This document shows, in pieces, positions 45,401 to 54,649 of a DNA stretch of 64,000 bases; position 1 is the first letter of the stretch, and each line of letters opens with the position of its first letter. The notes beneath the pieces were generated by a model that saw only the letters and a program-made list of their open reading frames with translations, was not told where the DNA came from and ran no database searches. The stretch lies in NCBI RefSeq assembly GCF_000954115.1, contig NZ_CP010797.1, forward strand, positions 2,046,001 through 2,110,000, written 5' to 3'. The stretch comes from Rhodococcus sp. B7740 (GTDB lineage: Bacteria; Actinomycetota; Actinomycetes; Mycobacteriales; Mycobacteriaceae). The translations under genes were made by a program, and so were the position numbers.

Positions 45401-46786
45401 CTAGGCTCCCTTGCTGAGAAATCCGAGCAGATCGTGGCGGGTGATGACGCCGACGGGCTTGCCTTCCTCGACGACCATCAGCGCATCGGATTCGCCGAGT
45501 GCCTTGGTGGCGTCGGAGACAGTCTCTCCGGCACCGATCAGCGGGAACGGCGCGCTCATGTGCTTGGCGACGGGGTCGGCCAACGCGGCCCGTCCCTCGA
45601 ACACGGCGCTCAGCAGATCGCGCTCGGTGACGCTGCCGGCAACCTCGCCTGCCATGACGGGCGGCTCGGCACCGACCACGGGCATCTGCGAGACGCCGTA
45701 CTCGCGCAGGATCTCGATGGCGTCACGCACGGTTTCCGACGGGTGGGTGTGCACCAGGTCCGGGAGCGCGCCGGACTTGCCGCGCAGCACTGCACCGACG
45801 GAGGTCTCCTCGGTGGTGCCGTCCAGGCGTGAACGCAGGAATCCGTACGAGGACATCCAGGAATCGTTGAAGATCTTGGCCAGGTAGCCGCGTCCGCCAT
45901 CGGGCAGCAGCACGACGACCAGCGCGTCGGGACCTTCACGCTCGGCGACCTGGATAGCAGCAACGGCAGCCATGCCGCACGAGCCGCCGACCAGCAGGCC
46001 CTCCTCCCGTGCGAGGCGACGGGTCATGTCGAACGAATCGGCATCGGAGACCGCGATGATCTCGTCCGGGATGGACGGGTCGTAGGCGGTCGGCCAGAAG
46101 TCCTCGCCGACGCCCTCGACGAGGTACGGGCGTCCCGTACCTCCGGAGTACACCGAGCCCTCGGGGTCGACGCCGATGACCTTGACCTTGCCGCCGGAGA
46201 CCTCCTTGAGGTACTTGCCGGTGCCGGAGATGGTGCCGCCGGTGCCGACGCCTGCGACGAAGTGGGTGATCTTGCCGTCGGTGTCGGCCCAGATCTCGGG
46301 ACCGGTGGTCTCGTAGTGGCTGGCCGGGCCCGCCGGGTTGGAGTACTGGTTGGGCTTCCAGGCTCCCTCGATCTCGCGAACGAGTCGATCCGAGACGCTG
46401 TAGTAGCTGTTGGGGTCCTCGGGCGCGACGGCCGTGGGGCAGACGACGACCTCGGCTCCGTACGCGCGCAGCACGTTGCGCTTGTCCTCACCGACCTTGT
46501 CGGGGCACACGAACACACACTTGTAGCCACGCTGCTGCGCGACCAGTGCGAGACCGACGCCGGTGTTGCCGGACGTGGGTTCGACGATGGTGCCGCCGGG
46601 CTTCAGTTCACCGGACGCCTCGGCCGCGTCGATCATCTTGACGGCGATGCGGTCCTTGGACGAACCACCCGGGTTGAGGTATTCGATCTTGGCCGCGACA
46701 GTGCCGGCGCCGTCGCCGATGACGGTGGACAACTTCACCAACGGGGTGTTGCCGATGAGTTCGGTGATGTGCTGTGCGATGCGCAT
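45401..46786 (-). CDS. cbs: Cystathionine beta-synthase
   Basis: PLP enzyme that condenses serine and homocysteine to cystathionine. The 461-residue protein has the PLP lysine K44 in NPGGSSKDRIA, EPTSGNTGVGLA, and the phosphate loop VGTGGTISGTGK, then two C-terminal CBS domains (from about 335). Length and layout match the mycobacterial enzyme. The start at 46786 was chosen over the much longer open frame because the protein begins MRIAQHITELIGNTPLV, as the family does. Confidence 0.94.
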   Translation of the reverse strand: MRIAQHITELIGNTPLVKLSTVIGDGAGTVAAKIEYLNPGGSSKDRIAVKMIDAAEASGELKPGGTIVEPTSGNTGVGLALVAQQRGYKCVFVCPDKVGEDKRNVLRAYGAEVVVCPTAVAPEDPNSYYSVSDRLVREIEGAWKPNQYSNPAGPASHYETTGPEIWADTDGKITHFVAGVGTGGTISGTGKYLKEVSGGKVKVIGVDPEGSVYSGGTGRPYLVEGVGEDFWPTAYDPSIPDEIIAVSDADSFDMTRRLAREEGLLVGGSCGMAAVAAIQVAEREGPDALVVVLLPDGGRGYLAKIFNDSWMSSYGFLRSRLDGTTEETSVGAVLRGKSGALPDLVHTHPSETVRDAIEILREYGVSQMPVVGAEPPVMAGEVAGSVTERDLLSAVFEGRAALADPVAKHMSAPFPLIGAGETVSDATKALGESDALMVVEEGKPVGVITRHDLLGFLSKGA

Positions 46787-46882
46787 TGCTCCATCTTCCC
46801 AGATGCAGGTATTCGACTCTCGGTCACGGCCGTCGACACCCGCATACGATGGTGAGGAAGGCATGAGGAGAGGGATCGATCT

Positions 46883-47896
46883 GTGACGGCGAGCGGATGG
46901 CGTACCGCTGCAAAAGCGAGCGCCGCGACAGTGCTGGCAGGCTCGGGAGCAGGGACGGCGTCCTGGGCCGCGTACCGACATCTGATGGCGCAGGCCGCTG
47001 CGGCGCGTGGCGTCATCGGGCGCACCACGGCCAAACCACCGGAGGCGGACGGCGTCTACACAGCGGGCTGCGTGGCCCCGGAACGGTGGCGATTGGGAAG
47101 TTCAGCAGATATTCATCTGATGATCTTCGGCGACTCCACCGCGGCAGGCGTCGGCTGCACCGTCGCCGACGAGGTTCCCGGCGTTCTGCTGGCCAGAGGA
47201 TTGGCGGAGGAAACAGGCCAACGAATTCGCTTGAGCACCAAGGCAATTGCCGGTGCCACATCCAAGGGACTCGAAGGCCAGGTCGACGCCATGTTCGTCG
47301 CAGGTCCCCCTCCCGACGCCGCGGTCATCTTCATCGGCGCGAACGACGTCACCAAGAAGTTCTCCATTCCGGCTTCGGCGGCCCGACTGGGCGACGCGGT
47401 GGAGCGGCTCACCGCCAAGGGCTGCGTCGTCGCCGTGGGTACGTGCCCCGATCTCGGTGTCGTGACGGCCATTCCGCAGCCGCTGCGTACCGTCGTCCGC
47501 AATTGGGGTCGCCGCCTCGCCCACGCCCAGACTGCCCGCACGCTCAGCGCGGGCGGGCATCCGGTGGCCCTGGCCGATCTGCTGGCTCCCGAGTTCCTGG
47601 CGGCCCCCGACACCATGTTCTCGGCGGACCGCTTCCATCCCTCGGCGGCCGGCTACGAGCTTGCCGCACAGCAGATTCTGCCGGTGCTCGCCTCCGCCCT
47701 CGGCGTGTGGCACGGTGGTCCGCTGCCCGAACTGCCGACGGTGTCTGCTGCCGTCGAATCGCGCAAGCCGATCCCCCGTGCCACCGCAGCCCTCGACCGA
47801 TTTCTGCGCCGGCGAACGGCAGAACTCGACGCCGAGATCACCACTGCGTCGGAGGATCTCGTACGTCGCGGCAGCGCCGATTCGGCGGGGTTGTAA
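46883..47896 (+). CDS. SGNH/GDSL-type hydrolase, membrane-anchored or exported
   Basis: A 337-residue SGNH hydrolase with an N-terminal hydrophobic stretch (about 8-30) that may anchor or export it. Catalytic blocks: IFGDSTAAG (S85), IGANDVTK and DRFHPSAAGY (Asp/His). It begins with GTG. It lies divergent from cbs and 71 bases before the thiolase gene. I recall the same neighbourhood in mycobacteria, where the homologue is an exported esterase; the substrate here is unknown. Confidence 0.88.
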   Translation: MTASGWRTAAKASAATVLAGSGAGTASWAAYRHLMAQAAAARGVIGRTTAKPPEADGVYTAGCVAPERWRLGSSADIHLMIFGDSTAAGVGCTVADEVPGVLLARGLAEETGQRIRLSTKAIAGATSKGLEGQVDAMFVAGPPPDAAVIFIGANDVTKKFSIPASAARLGDAVERLTAKGCVVAVGTCPDLGVVTAIPQPLRTVVRNWGRRLAHAQTARTLSAGGHPVALADLLAPEFLAAPDTMFSADRFHPSAAGYELAAQQILPVLASALGVWHGGPLPELPTVSAAVESRKPIPRATAALDRFLRRRTAELDAEITTASEDLVRRGSADSAGL

Positions 47897-47967
47897 GTTC
47901 GGTCAGGAGACATCGCCTACCCGGCGGTAGCAAAGCAGGTACGCAGTATCGATTCGAAGGAGATCTC

Positions 47968-49188
47968 ATGCCAGAGGCAGTCATCGTCGCCACCGCGCGC
48001 TCACCGATCGGCAGGGCGATGAAGGGGTCGCTCAAGGACATTCGCCCCGACGACCTCACCGCTCAGATGGTCGCCGCTGCGCTGGCCAAGGTGCCCTCGC
48101 TCGACCCGAAGGACGTCGACGACCTGCTTCTGGGCTGCGGACTGCCCGGCGGCATGCAGGGCAACAACCTCGCTCGCATCGTCGCGGTTCAGCTCGGCTA
48201 CGACTCCCTGCCCGGAACGACGATCACGCGATACTGTTCGTCCTCGCTGCAGACCACCCGCATGGCGCTGCACGCGATCAAGGCGGGCGAAGGTGACGTG
48301 TTCATCTCGGCCGGTGTCGAGAGCGTGTCCAGCTTCGTTCACGGCAGCTCCGACTCGCTCCCCGAGAGCCACAACCCGATCTTCGCCGACGCCGAGGCCC
48401 GTACCAAGAAGGCACAGGAAGAGGGCGCGGACAGCTGGACCGACCCCCGCGAGAACGGCGAACTGCCCGACGCGTACATCGCGATGGGCCAGACGGCAGA
48501 GAATGTCGCGCTTCTGACCGGCATCACCCGCGAGGACCAGGACCACTGGGGCGTGCGCAGCCAGAACCGCGCCGAAGAGGCCATCAACGCCGGATTCTTC
48601 GAGCGGGAGATCACCCCGGTGACCCTCGCCGACGGCACCGTGGTCAGCACCGACGACGGCCCTCGCGCCGGCACCACGTACGAGAAGATCAGCCAGCTCA
48701 AGCCGGTCTTCCGACCCAACGGCACGATCACTGCCGGCAACGCCTGCCCGCTGAACGACGGCGCAGCAGCGCTCGTCATCATGAGCGACACCAAGGCCAA
48801 GGAACTGGGCCTGACCCCGCTGGCGCGCATCGTCTCCACCGGCGTCACCGGCACCTCTCCCGAGATCATGGGCCTCGGACCGATCGAGGCCACCCGCAAG
48901 GCGCTGAAGATCGCGGGCATGTCGATCTCCGACATCGACCTGTTCGAGATCAACGAGGCCTTCGCGGTGCAGGTCCTCGGTTCGGCGCGCGACCTCGGCA
49001 TCGAGGAGGACAAGCTCAACGTCTCCGGCGGTGCCATCGCCATCGGCCACCCGTTCGGTATGACCGGTGCCCGGATCACCACCACGCTGCTGAACAACCT
49101 GACGACACACGACAAGACGTTCGGCGTCGAGACCATGTGCGTCGGCGGCGGCATGGGCATGGCCATGGTGCTGGAACGTCTCAGCTGA
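47968..49188 (+). CDS. Acetyl-CoA acetyltransferase (thiolase, FadA3-like)
   Basis: Thiolase that makes or cleaves acetoacetyl- or 3-ketoacyl-CoA. The 406-residue protein has the acyl-enzyme cysteine C90 in TRYCSSSLQT, NEAFAVQVLG, GGAIAIGHPFGMTGAR and the second active cysteine in MCVGGGMG. AAGGAGAT precedes the ATG. It is convergent with the Bax-inhibitor gene across a strong hairpin. Confidence 0.93.
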   Translation: MPEAVIVATARSPIGRAMKGSLKDIRPDDLTAQMVAAALAKVPSLDPKDVDDLLLGCGLPGGMQGNNLARIVAVQLGYDSLPGTTITRYCSSSLQTTRMALHAIKAGEGDVFISAGVESVSSFVHGSSDSLPESHNPIFADAEARTKKAQEEGADSWTDPRENGELPDAYIAMGQTAENVALLTGITREDQDHWGVRSQNRAEEAINAGFFEREITPVTLADGTVVSTDDGPRAGTTYEKISQLKPVFRPNGTITAGNACPLNDGAAALVIMSDTKAKELGLTPLARIVSTGVTGTSPEIMGLGPIEATRKALKIAGMSISDIDLFEINEAFAVQVLGSARDLGIEEDKLNVSGGAIAIGHPFGMTGARITTTLLNNLTTHDKTFGVETMCVGGGMGMAMVLERLS

Positions 49189-49203
49189 TCCGAGACAGCA
49201 CAA

Positions 49204-49248
49204 CGAGAAAGCCCCGCCTCTCCCGAAGGAGTGGCGGGGCTTTTCTCG
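49204..49248. terminator. Bidirectional terminator between thiolase and Bax-inhibitor genes
   Basis: Arms CGAGAAAGCCCCGCC and GGCGGGGCTTTTCTCG (one bulged base) separated by 14 bases, with T-rich flank TTTTC on the plus strand, between two convergent stops at 49188 and 49255. Confidence 0.85.
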
Positions 49249-49254
49249 TGAGCA

Positions 49255-50103
49255 CTAGTCGTTTTGGAAGTAGCTCAGCAGGCGCAGGATCTCGACGTAC
49301 AGCCAGACCAACGTGATGGTCAGACCGAGGGCGACGCCCCAGGCTGCCTTCTCCGGTGCCTGTGCGCGGATCAGTTGATCGGCCTGGTCGAAGTCGAGCA
49401 GGAAGCTGAACGCGGCGATGCCGATGCAGACGAGGCTGAAGATGATGGCCAGCGGTCCGCCGGAACGAAGACCGAAACCGTCCTCCATGAAGAAGCTGGC
49501 GACGAGGTTGCCGAGCATGAGGACGACGACACCGATGAGGGCACCGACGACCATGCGGGTCAGGCGCGGGGTGACGCGAATCGCGCCGGTCTTGTAGACG
49601 ATCAGCATGCCGAAGAACACGCCGAACGTGCCGAGGACGGCCTGACCGATGAGGGCCGATCCGCCGACCCCACCGAACGCGACACCGGTGAACATCAGCG
49701 ACAGTGCGCCGAGGAACACGCCTTCCGCTGCAGCGTAGGCGAGGACGATGGCCTTGTTGTCCATCTTGCGACCGAAGGTCGCGAACATGACCAGGCCGAA
49801 GCCGATCAAGCCACCGCCGATGACGAACGGAGCGGCCAACGCGGTGTTGTTGGAGACCAGCAGGTACGAGATGATCGCCGTGACGCTCAGCACACCGAGG
49901 GTGATGCCGGTCTTGGTGACCACGTCGTCGATGGTCATTGCCCGCTGTGCGGGCTGGGTGGTGTACGGGTCGGCCTGCGTTCCGGGATGCTGGCCGAAGG
50001 TGGCGGCCTGCGAGGCTCCAGCCGTCGCAGATCCGAATGTGGCGTAGCCGCCGCCCTGCTGCTTGGGCAGGTTGCGGAACACCGGGTTGCTGGAGGTGCG
50101 CAC
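49255..50103 (-). CDS. Bax inhibitor-1/YccA family membrane protein
   Basis: A 282-residue membrane protein with a 60-residue polar, Gly/Thr/Gln-rich N-terminus and about seven hydrophobic helices, ending FSFLLDFDQADQLIRAQAPE and LVWLYVEILRLLSYFQND as in the YccA/BI-1 family. The GTG start at 50103 follows AAGGGAAGAG. The function of this family in bacteria is not settled; a role in membrane protein quality control or ion leak is suggested for relatives. Confidence 0.88.
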   Translation of the reverse strand: MRTSSNPVFRNLPKQQGGGYATFGSATAGASQAATFGQHPGTQADPYTTQPAQRAMTIDDVVTKTGITLGVLSVTAIISYLLVSNNTALAAPFVIGGGLIGFGLVMFATFGRKMDNKAIVLAYAAAEGVFLGALSLMFTGVAFGGVGGSALIGQAVLGTFGVFFGMLIVYKTGAIRVTPRLTRMVVGALIGVVVLMLGNLVASFFMEDGFGLRSGGPLAIIFSLVCIGIAAFSFLLDFDQADQLIRAQAPEKAAWGVALGLTITLVWLYVEILRLLSYFQND

Positions 50104-50300
50104 CGTGTCTCTTCCCTTCGTAAGTTCTGATCCCCACCGGGGATCTCCCCGTCGGTCATCAGTAGAACGTCTGACATCCGGACAAAAGTTCCCAGGAGGA
50201 GAACTTCTACGACGGACAAATCGGACTCTACCGGGTGGGGGCTCGACACGCGGAGACGACGGCGTGTGTGACACCGAATCGAAACGGGCACTATGAGGAA

Positions 50301-50726
50301 ATGGCAATCGAAGACGGACCCGACCAGACCTTGGACCCCAGCGAGAGCGTCGACTCCGACGAGGTGCGCAACGACGACGGCGACACCGTGGTCGATCCCC
50401 CCGATCACTGGAGCGAGGCCAACAGCTTCGGCACCACTGCTCGCGAAGCAGCCGAGGGCGAAAGTCTGGACCTCAAGCTCAGCGAGGAAGAACCCGACAT
50501 CGCCGTCGAAGACGATCTCGACCGCCCGATCACCGAGACCCCCGACGACGAGTTGACCGAGGAACTGGTCGACCACGTCATCGAGGAATCCGACGAGGAT
50601 CCGGACGTCGATTACGCAGAAGGCCAGCGTCAGGCCGAAATAGTCGAAGGCACTCTCGTCGAGGACCTCGGACGCAACCGAGGACAGATCGACGGAGCTC
50701 CCGAAGACGGCGGCCCGGTCACCTGA
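50301..50726 (+). CDS. Acidic DUF5709-type protein
   Basis: A 141-residue, very acidic protein with many Asp/Glu residues and the conserved-looking stretches DPSESVDSDEVRNDDGDTVV and DPPDHWSEANSFGTTAREA. It resembles the actinobacterial DUF5709 family, of unknown function. No membrane or signal segment. It is divergent from the Bax-inhibitor gene and convergent with the methyltransferase. Confidence 0.75.
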   Translation: MAIEDGPDQTLDPSESVDSDEVRNDDGDTVVDPPDHWSEANSFGTTAREAAEGESLDLKLSEEEPDIAVEDDLDRPITETPDDELTEELVDHVIEESDEDPDVDYAEGQRQAEIVEGTLVEDLGRNRGQIDGAPEDGGPVT

Positions 50727-50730
50727 CCGT

Positions 50731-51858
50731 CTACCGTTGCTCGCTCGGACGCACCGAGCGAGCAACGGTGAATTTGCCGTTGCGCCCCATCAGGTCGGTG
50801 GGGCCGACGGCGTCGGCCAGTTCGCGCCGATAGTTCAGATGGGTGTTGAACACCGTCCACAGTTGTCCTCCCGGCCTCAGCACGCGGCCCGCCGCCGCGA
50901 ACAACTTGCTCGCGCCGCCCGTGTGCACCGCAGCACCCTCGTGGAACGGCGGGTTGCACACCACCAGATCGACCGACTCCGATTCGACCGTGGACATCGC
51001 ATCGTCGGCGAGCACCGACACACGCGTCCCGTTGGCCTCGGCCGTGGCCGCCGCCGATGCAATCGCTGCGGACGAGCGGTCGGTGGCGATCACCTCGAGG
51101 TCGGGCCTGGTGCGCGCCAGCTCGGTGGCGAGAATTCCTGTGCCACAGCCCAAGTCGACGGCAACCCGAGCTCGCGGGAGCATCTTCGGAACGAACTCGA
51201 GCAGATACCTGGTCCCGATGTCGAGGCCCGCACCCGCGAACACTGCCCCGTGCGCCACCACCGTCAAGTCCAGGTCGGCGATCCTCTTGCTCACCGGATA
51301 CGTCATTCCCGACGCCACAGCCCCACGTGCGGTGAGCACTCGGGCCTTCTGTCGTCCGCGGCCGGCCGTCACCGTCTCGAACGACTTCCGCAGGACGTCG
51401 TTCATCGCCGGGGTCATGTGCTTGTCTCGTCCCCCCGCGAGGACGACGACGTCCGACGATGCGTGTGCGGCGATGTGCTCGGCGATCTCGGTGAGTTCGG
51501 CCAGACCTCGCGGCAACTGCATCAGCACCACGCCGACGCCGTCGAGAAGTTCGGCACCGAGCGCGTGCTGGGTGTAGGTCCCGGCCATCGAGACCCGCGC
51601 GGCGTTCAGCTCGAGCGCGCGCACTCCGGTGACGGCGTCCTGATGCACGCGTATCGCGGAGAAACCGACAGAGGCGGCCCCGAGGGTCAGGGCTCCGTAC
51701 CGGTCGCCGATCACCGCGATCGGCCTGGTCCTGTCGATTCCGGTCAGTTCGTCGACGGTATCGAGGACGAGGCGGTCCGCGGCGTCGACGGCGTGAAGGT
51801 TGGGTGCCTCGGCGTCGGGCTCGCGACGAAGGGCGTCGAACAGGGATTCATCGGGCAC
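50731..51858 (-). CDS. Class I methyltransferase, RlmG/RsmC-like (MTS domain)
   Basis: A 375-residue protein with a degenerate N-terminal methyltransferase-like half and a catalytic C-terminal half: AVDLGCGTGILATELARTRP (SAM motif I), EVIATDRS and the N-base methylation motif VVCNPPFHEG. This two-domain layout matches 23S/16S rRNA guanine-N2 methyltransferases RlmG/RsmC. The exact rRNA site is not predictable from the sequence alone. Confidence 0.85.
   Translation of the reverse strand: MPDESLFDALRREPDAEAPNLHAVDAADRLVLDTVDELTGIDRTRPIAVIGDRYGALTLGAASVGFSAIRVHQDAVTGVRALELNAARVSMAGTYTQHALGAELLDGVGVVLMQLPRGLAELTEIAEHIAAHASSDVVVLAGGRDKHMTPAMNDVLRKSFETVTAGRGRQKARVLTARGAVASGMTYPVSKRIADLDLTVVAHGAVFAGAGLDIGTRYLLEFVPKMLPRARVAVDLGCGTGILATELARTRPDLEVIATDRSSAAIASAAATAEANGTRVSVLADDAMSTVESESVDLVVCNPPFHEGAAVHTGGASKLFAAAGRVLRPGGQLWTVFNTHLNYRRELADAVGPTDLMGRNGKFTVARSVRPSEQR
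50733..50769. terminator. Bidirectional terminator between DUF5709 and methyltransferase genes
   Basis: Perfect 16-base arms ACCGTTGCTCGCTCGG and CCGAGCGAGCAACGGT with a 5-base loop, 6 bases after the plus-strand stop and overlapping the last codons of the minus-strand gene. Confidence 0.85.
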
Positions 51859-51940
51859 TCGAGCAGTATCCCACCCGGCCGAGCCCGGACAGCCCGCGCG
51901 GCGAGTGGCTATTGCCGCGAATCAGGGGCATGCTCGGGGA

Positions 51941-52063
51941 ATGGAACACAAGGACAAGAACGAGGCGCTCTTCAGCCATCCCGACGACGCATCGACCGAT
52001 GCGCACGCCGAAACATCGAAGCCTGCCGTCTACACCGCCCTGTTCAGCGGCGCGAACGAATAG
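51941..52063 (+). CDS. Possible 40-residue protein
   Basis: Short reading starting MEHKDKNEALFSHPDD and ending VYTALFSGANE, preceded by GGGGA. It lies between the methyltransferase start and the peroxiredoxin stop. It has reasonable codon use but no family that I recognise. Confidence 0.35.
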   Translation: MEHKDKNEALFSHPDDASTDAHAETSKPAVYTALFSGANE

Positions 52064-52076
52064 CGAGAACAGCCCT

Positions 52077-52601
52077 TCACGACAGGTAGCGCAGGTACTC
52101 CAACGCCTTGGTCGCATGTACGTGACCGCGTTCGCTCTGCACCACCATCCGCACCACTCGGTTCCGATCGATCACGAATGTCGTCCGCTTCACGGACAGT
52201 AGCTGCCGCAGATACCCACGGTTGGCTGCATGCGCCCGCCCGCGTTCGAGCTCACGAAGCCGACGCCGCCGGGTGAACCACCCGCCTCGTCGCACTCCGA
52301 ACTGCTCGGCCACCGCACCGTCGGAGTCGGACAGCAACGGATAGTCGAACGACCTCTGCAGCGCGAAATGCTGGTTGCGATCTCGGGTGTCGGTACTGAT
52401 GCCGACCCGTTGCGCGCCGAATCTCTCGAATTCCGTACCCAAGTCCCTGAAATGACACGCTTCGGCCGTGCAGATGGGGCTGTTGGCCGCCGGGTAGAAG
52501 AACAGTACGACCGGGCCCGACGCAGTCAGGTCGGTCAGCGCACGCAGTTCCCCGGAATGGTCCGGTAGCTCGAAATCCGGGGCGGTATGTCCGATACGCA
52601 T
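52077..52601 (-). CDS. Peroxiredoxin, BCP/AhpC-TSA family
   Basis: Thiol peroxidase of 174 residues. FFYPAANSPICTAEACHFRD holds the peroxidatic C44 and, five residues on, C49 as likely resolving cysteine, as in BCP-type enzymes. GDP-like loops and GISTDTRDRNQHFA fit the family. An arginine-rich insert (about residues 105-130) is longer than usual. It follows the phosphatase gene by 16 bases on the same strand, so the two may be co-transcribed. Confidence 0.88.
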   Translation of the reverse strand: MRIGHTAPDFELPDHSGELRALTDLTASGPVVLFFYPAANSPICTAEACHFRDLGTEFERFGAQRVGISTDTRDRNQHFALQRSFDYPLLSDSDGAVAEQFGVRRGGWFTRRRRLRELERGRAHAANRGYLRQLLSVKRTTFVIDRNRVVRMVVQSERGHVHATKALEYLRYLS

Positions 52602-52617
52602 GGGGCGAGGCTACCGC

Positions 52618-53388
52618 TCAGGCGTTCACGAGGGCGGCGGTCAGGCGATGCCGGAGGTCCCGATCGATACCCAGGTGCGTCAGGTACCCGTCGAACGATC
52701 CGTGCGTCGACTTCATGACGTCCAGCCCGTGCTCCAGGTAGGACGCGCGAACACCCAGTATCGCCTCGGTGGGTCGGACCTCCGTGTCGGCCGCCCCCAC
52801 CCAGGTTCGGCGCACGTGAGCGAGTAGGGGCTCGATCCCGTCGTTGCTGCGTAAGTAGTCCGCGACGATGTCGTCCTCGCTGACACCGGCCGCCCGCAAC
52901 ACCGTCGCGACGGTCCACCCGGCCCGATCCTTGCCCGCTGCGCAGTGCACCAGGACGCCACCGCGCCCCTCGACGATCGCGTCGACCACCCGCTTGATCG
53001 CATGCGATGCCCCGTCGAGAGCCGAGAAGGACGCGTACGCCCGCATCATGTACTCGACTTGGCTCCGCTCGTCCTGCATGGGAGCTTCGTGGGGGGCGCG
53101 CACTCCTCGAACGATCTCGAAGGGAACCGAGATCGACTCGACGCCCGGCGGAACTCGGTCCGCGCCACTGCGATCGATCTCCGAACCGCTACGAAAATCG
53201 AACACCGTGCGGATCCCGAGGTCACCGACAGAACGCTGACCGCTCTCGGACAGCGCGCTCAATTCGGAAGCGCGATAGAACAATCCATGCCGAACCGTCG
53301 CCCCTTCCGTGGTGCGCGCACCGCCGAGATCACGGAAGTTCCAGGCCCCGTCGAGGGCGAATTGATCGTGTATCGGGGCGTCGGGCAT
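52618..53388 (-). CDS. Tyrosine/dual-specificity protein phosphatase, PtpB-like
   Basis: A 256-residue phosphatase of the atypical PtpB/DUF-type family. It has the N-terminal NFRDLGG, FYRASELSALS and FDFRSGSE, and the P-loop HCAAGKDRAG with C149 and R155 (CX5R). The Lys-Asp in the loop is typical of the PtpB-like branch with possible phosphoinositide activity. Cytoplasmic or secreted without a classical signal. Confidence 0.88.
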   Translation of the reverse strand: MPDAPIHDQFALDGAWNFRDLGGARTTEGATVRHGLFYRASELSALSESGQRSVGDLGIRTVFDFRSGSEIDRSGADRVPPGVESISVPFEIVRGVRAPHEAPMQDERSQVEYMMRAYASFSALDGASHAIKRVVDAIVEGRGGVLVHCAAGKDRAGWTVATVLRAAGVSEDDIVADYLRSNDGIEPLLAHVRRTWVGAADTEVRPTEAILGVRASYLEHGLDVMKSTHGSFDGYLTHLGIDRDLRHRLTAALVNA

Positions 53389-53413
53389 GGGTTCGACCCT
53401 ATCGAAAGCGAGG

Positions 53414-53986
53414 CTACGAGCGCGGTACCAGCCAGCGACGCAGCCGGGCAGTGACGAACGGCATCACCACGTACACCATCAGCGGCGTGCACATCAGCAC
53501 TACCAGCGCGGTACGCAGGGCCACGTTCAGGTCGGTCAGGTGTGGCGTCACAACGATGTTGACGAGCAGACTGACGGCGTAGAAGGCAACCCCGATCGAG
53601 ACCGCCTGCTTCCACCGCGGCGGCGGACCACCGATCACCCGGACGGCGTCGGTGAGGTTGGACTGCGGCTCGAACCATCCCTCCACACCGGAGAGTCGAT
53701 GTGTCGCGACGTCGTCGGCGATGGGACGGCCGGTGCCGAGCCAGGTGCGCCTGGCATTCGAGCGCAGCCAGGCGTCGAGTTCGGCGTGTGTCTCGAAGCG
53801 ATACACCACGTGGTAGTCGTTGGAATCGCCGGAACTGCGCAGCCAACCGCCACCGAGAAATCCGGGAAAGGTTCGGACGATGTCCATCCCGCGATCGGTC
53901 CACTCCACGAAGTCGGCTTCGTATCCCTGACGAACGCGTCGCGCGACCGAGGTCGTGACGTGATCGAGCGTGTCGGTCGTGGTCAT
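53414..53986 (-). CDS. ABM-domain protein with C-terminal membrane anchor
   Basis: A 190-residue protein with an antibiotic-biosynthesis-monooxygenase fold at the N-terminus (VARRVRQGYEADFVEW, FPGFLGGGWLRSSGD, VVYRFETHAELDAWLRS) and two C-terminal hydrophobic helices (about 130-150 and 160-180). Such proteins are widespread and of unknown function; no cofactor motif is seen. Confidence 0.85.
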   Translation of the reverse strand: MTTTDTLDHVTTSVARRVRQGYEADFVEWTDRGMDIVRTFPGFLGGGWLRSSGDSNDYHVVYRFETHAELDAWLRSNARRTWLGTGRPIADDVATHRLSGVEGWFEPQSNLTDAVRVIGGPPPRWKQAVSIGVAFYAVSLLVNIVVTPHLTDLNVALRTALVVLMCTPLMVYVVMPFVTARLRRWLVPRS

Positions 53987-54157
53987 GCGGTACCCCTCCT
54001 GCGCGTGTTCGTCGCGGATCGATGTGTTCTACACAGAGTGCGGCCATATGGACCGACATTCAAATCGGGAGCCGAATCAGAGATCGATGGCTCGATGCTG
54101 GAAAGAATGTGACAATTCGTCCACACAGACCCCTCACGAACCGGCTGGAGTGGACGG

Positions 54158-54649
54158 ATGGCACAGATGGAATACGAGCTCGACGATGTGGACCGACGTA
54201 TCGTCACCGAGCTCAGCCGTGACGGCCGAATGTCCATGCGCGCCCTGGCCGAGGCCACCCACATCTCGCGAGCACACGCCTACGTGCGCGTCGACCGTCT
54301 CGTCGACGAAGGGGTCATCGAGGGATTCACCGCACGCATCGCCTACGAGAAAGCGGGGTTCGGCGCGTCGGCGTACGTGGCGTTGTCCATTCGGCAGGAT
54401 TCCTGGCGCGCCGTCGCCGACGATCTGAGCACCTTCCCCTTCGTCGAACACGTCAGCCTCATGGGCGGCGACTTCGACGCCCTCGTTCTGGTGCGAGCTC
54501 CGGACACCTCGGCGCTACGACACCTGGTGCTCGACAAACTGCAGGGACTCGACGGGATACTGTCGACGCGAACCTGGCTGATCTTCGACGAGGCGATCGG
54601 ACCCGGCGCGCAGTGGACCGCAGAGACAACGAACGGGAGCAATCCATGA
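54158..54649 (+). CDS. Lrp/AsnC-family transcriptional regulator
   Basis: A 163-residue feast/famine regulator with an N-terminal helix-turn-helix (DDVDRRIVTELSRDGRMSMR, LAEATHISRAHAYVRVDRLV) and a C-terminal RAM domain. The TGA overlaps the ATG of the FAD oxidoreductase (ATGA), so it is likely to control that gene in response to its amino acid substrate. Confidence 0.9.
   Translation: MAQMEYELDDVDRRIVTELSRDGRMSMRALAEATHISRAHAYVRVDRLVDEGVIEGFTARIAYEKAGFGASAYVALSIRQDSWRAVADDLSTFPFVEHVSLMGGDFDALVLVRAPDTSALRHLVLDKLQGLDGILSTRTWLIFDEAIGPGAQWTAETTNGSNP

Noticed and set aside
47922..47938. CTACCCGGCGGTAG near the thiolase start as another copy of the alcohol-operon palindrome
   Set aside because: Only the outer bases match; centre and length differ from CTACCCGATCGGGTAG and it sits too close to the start.
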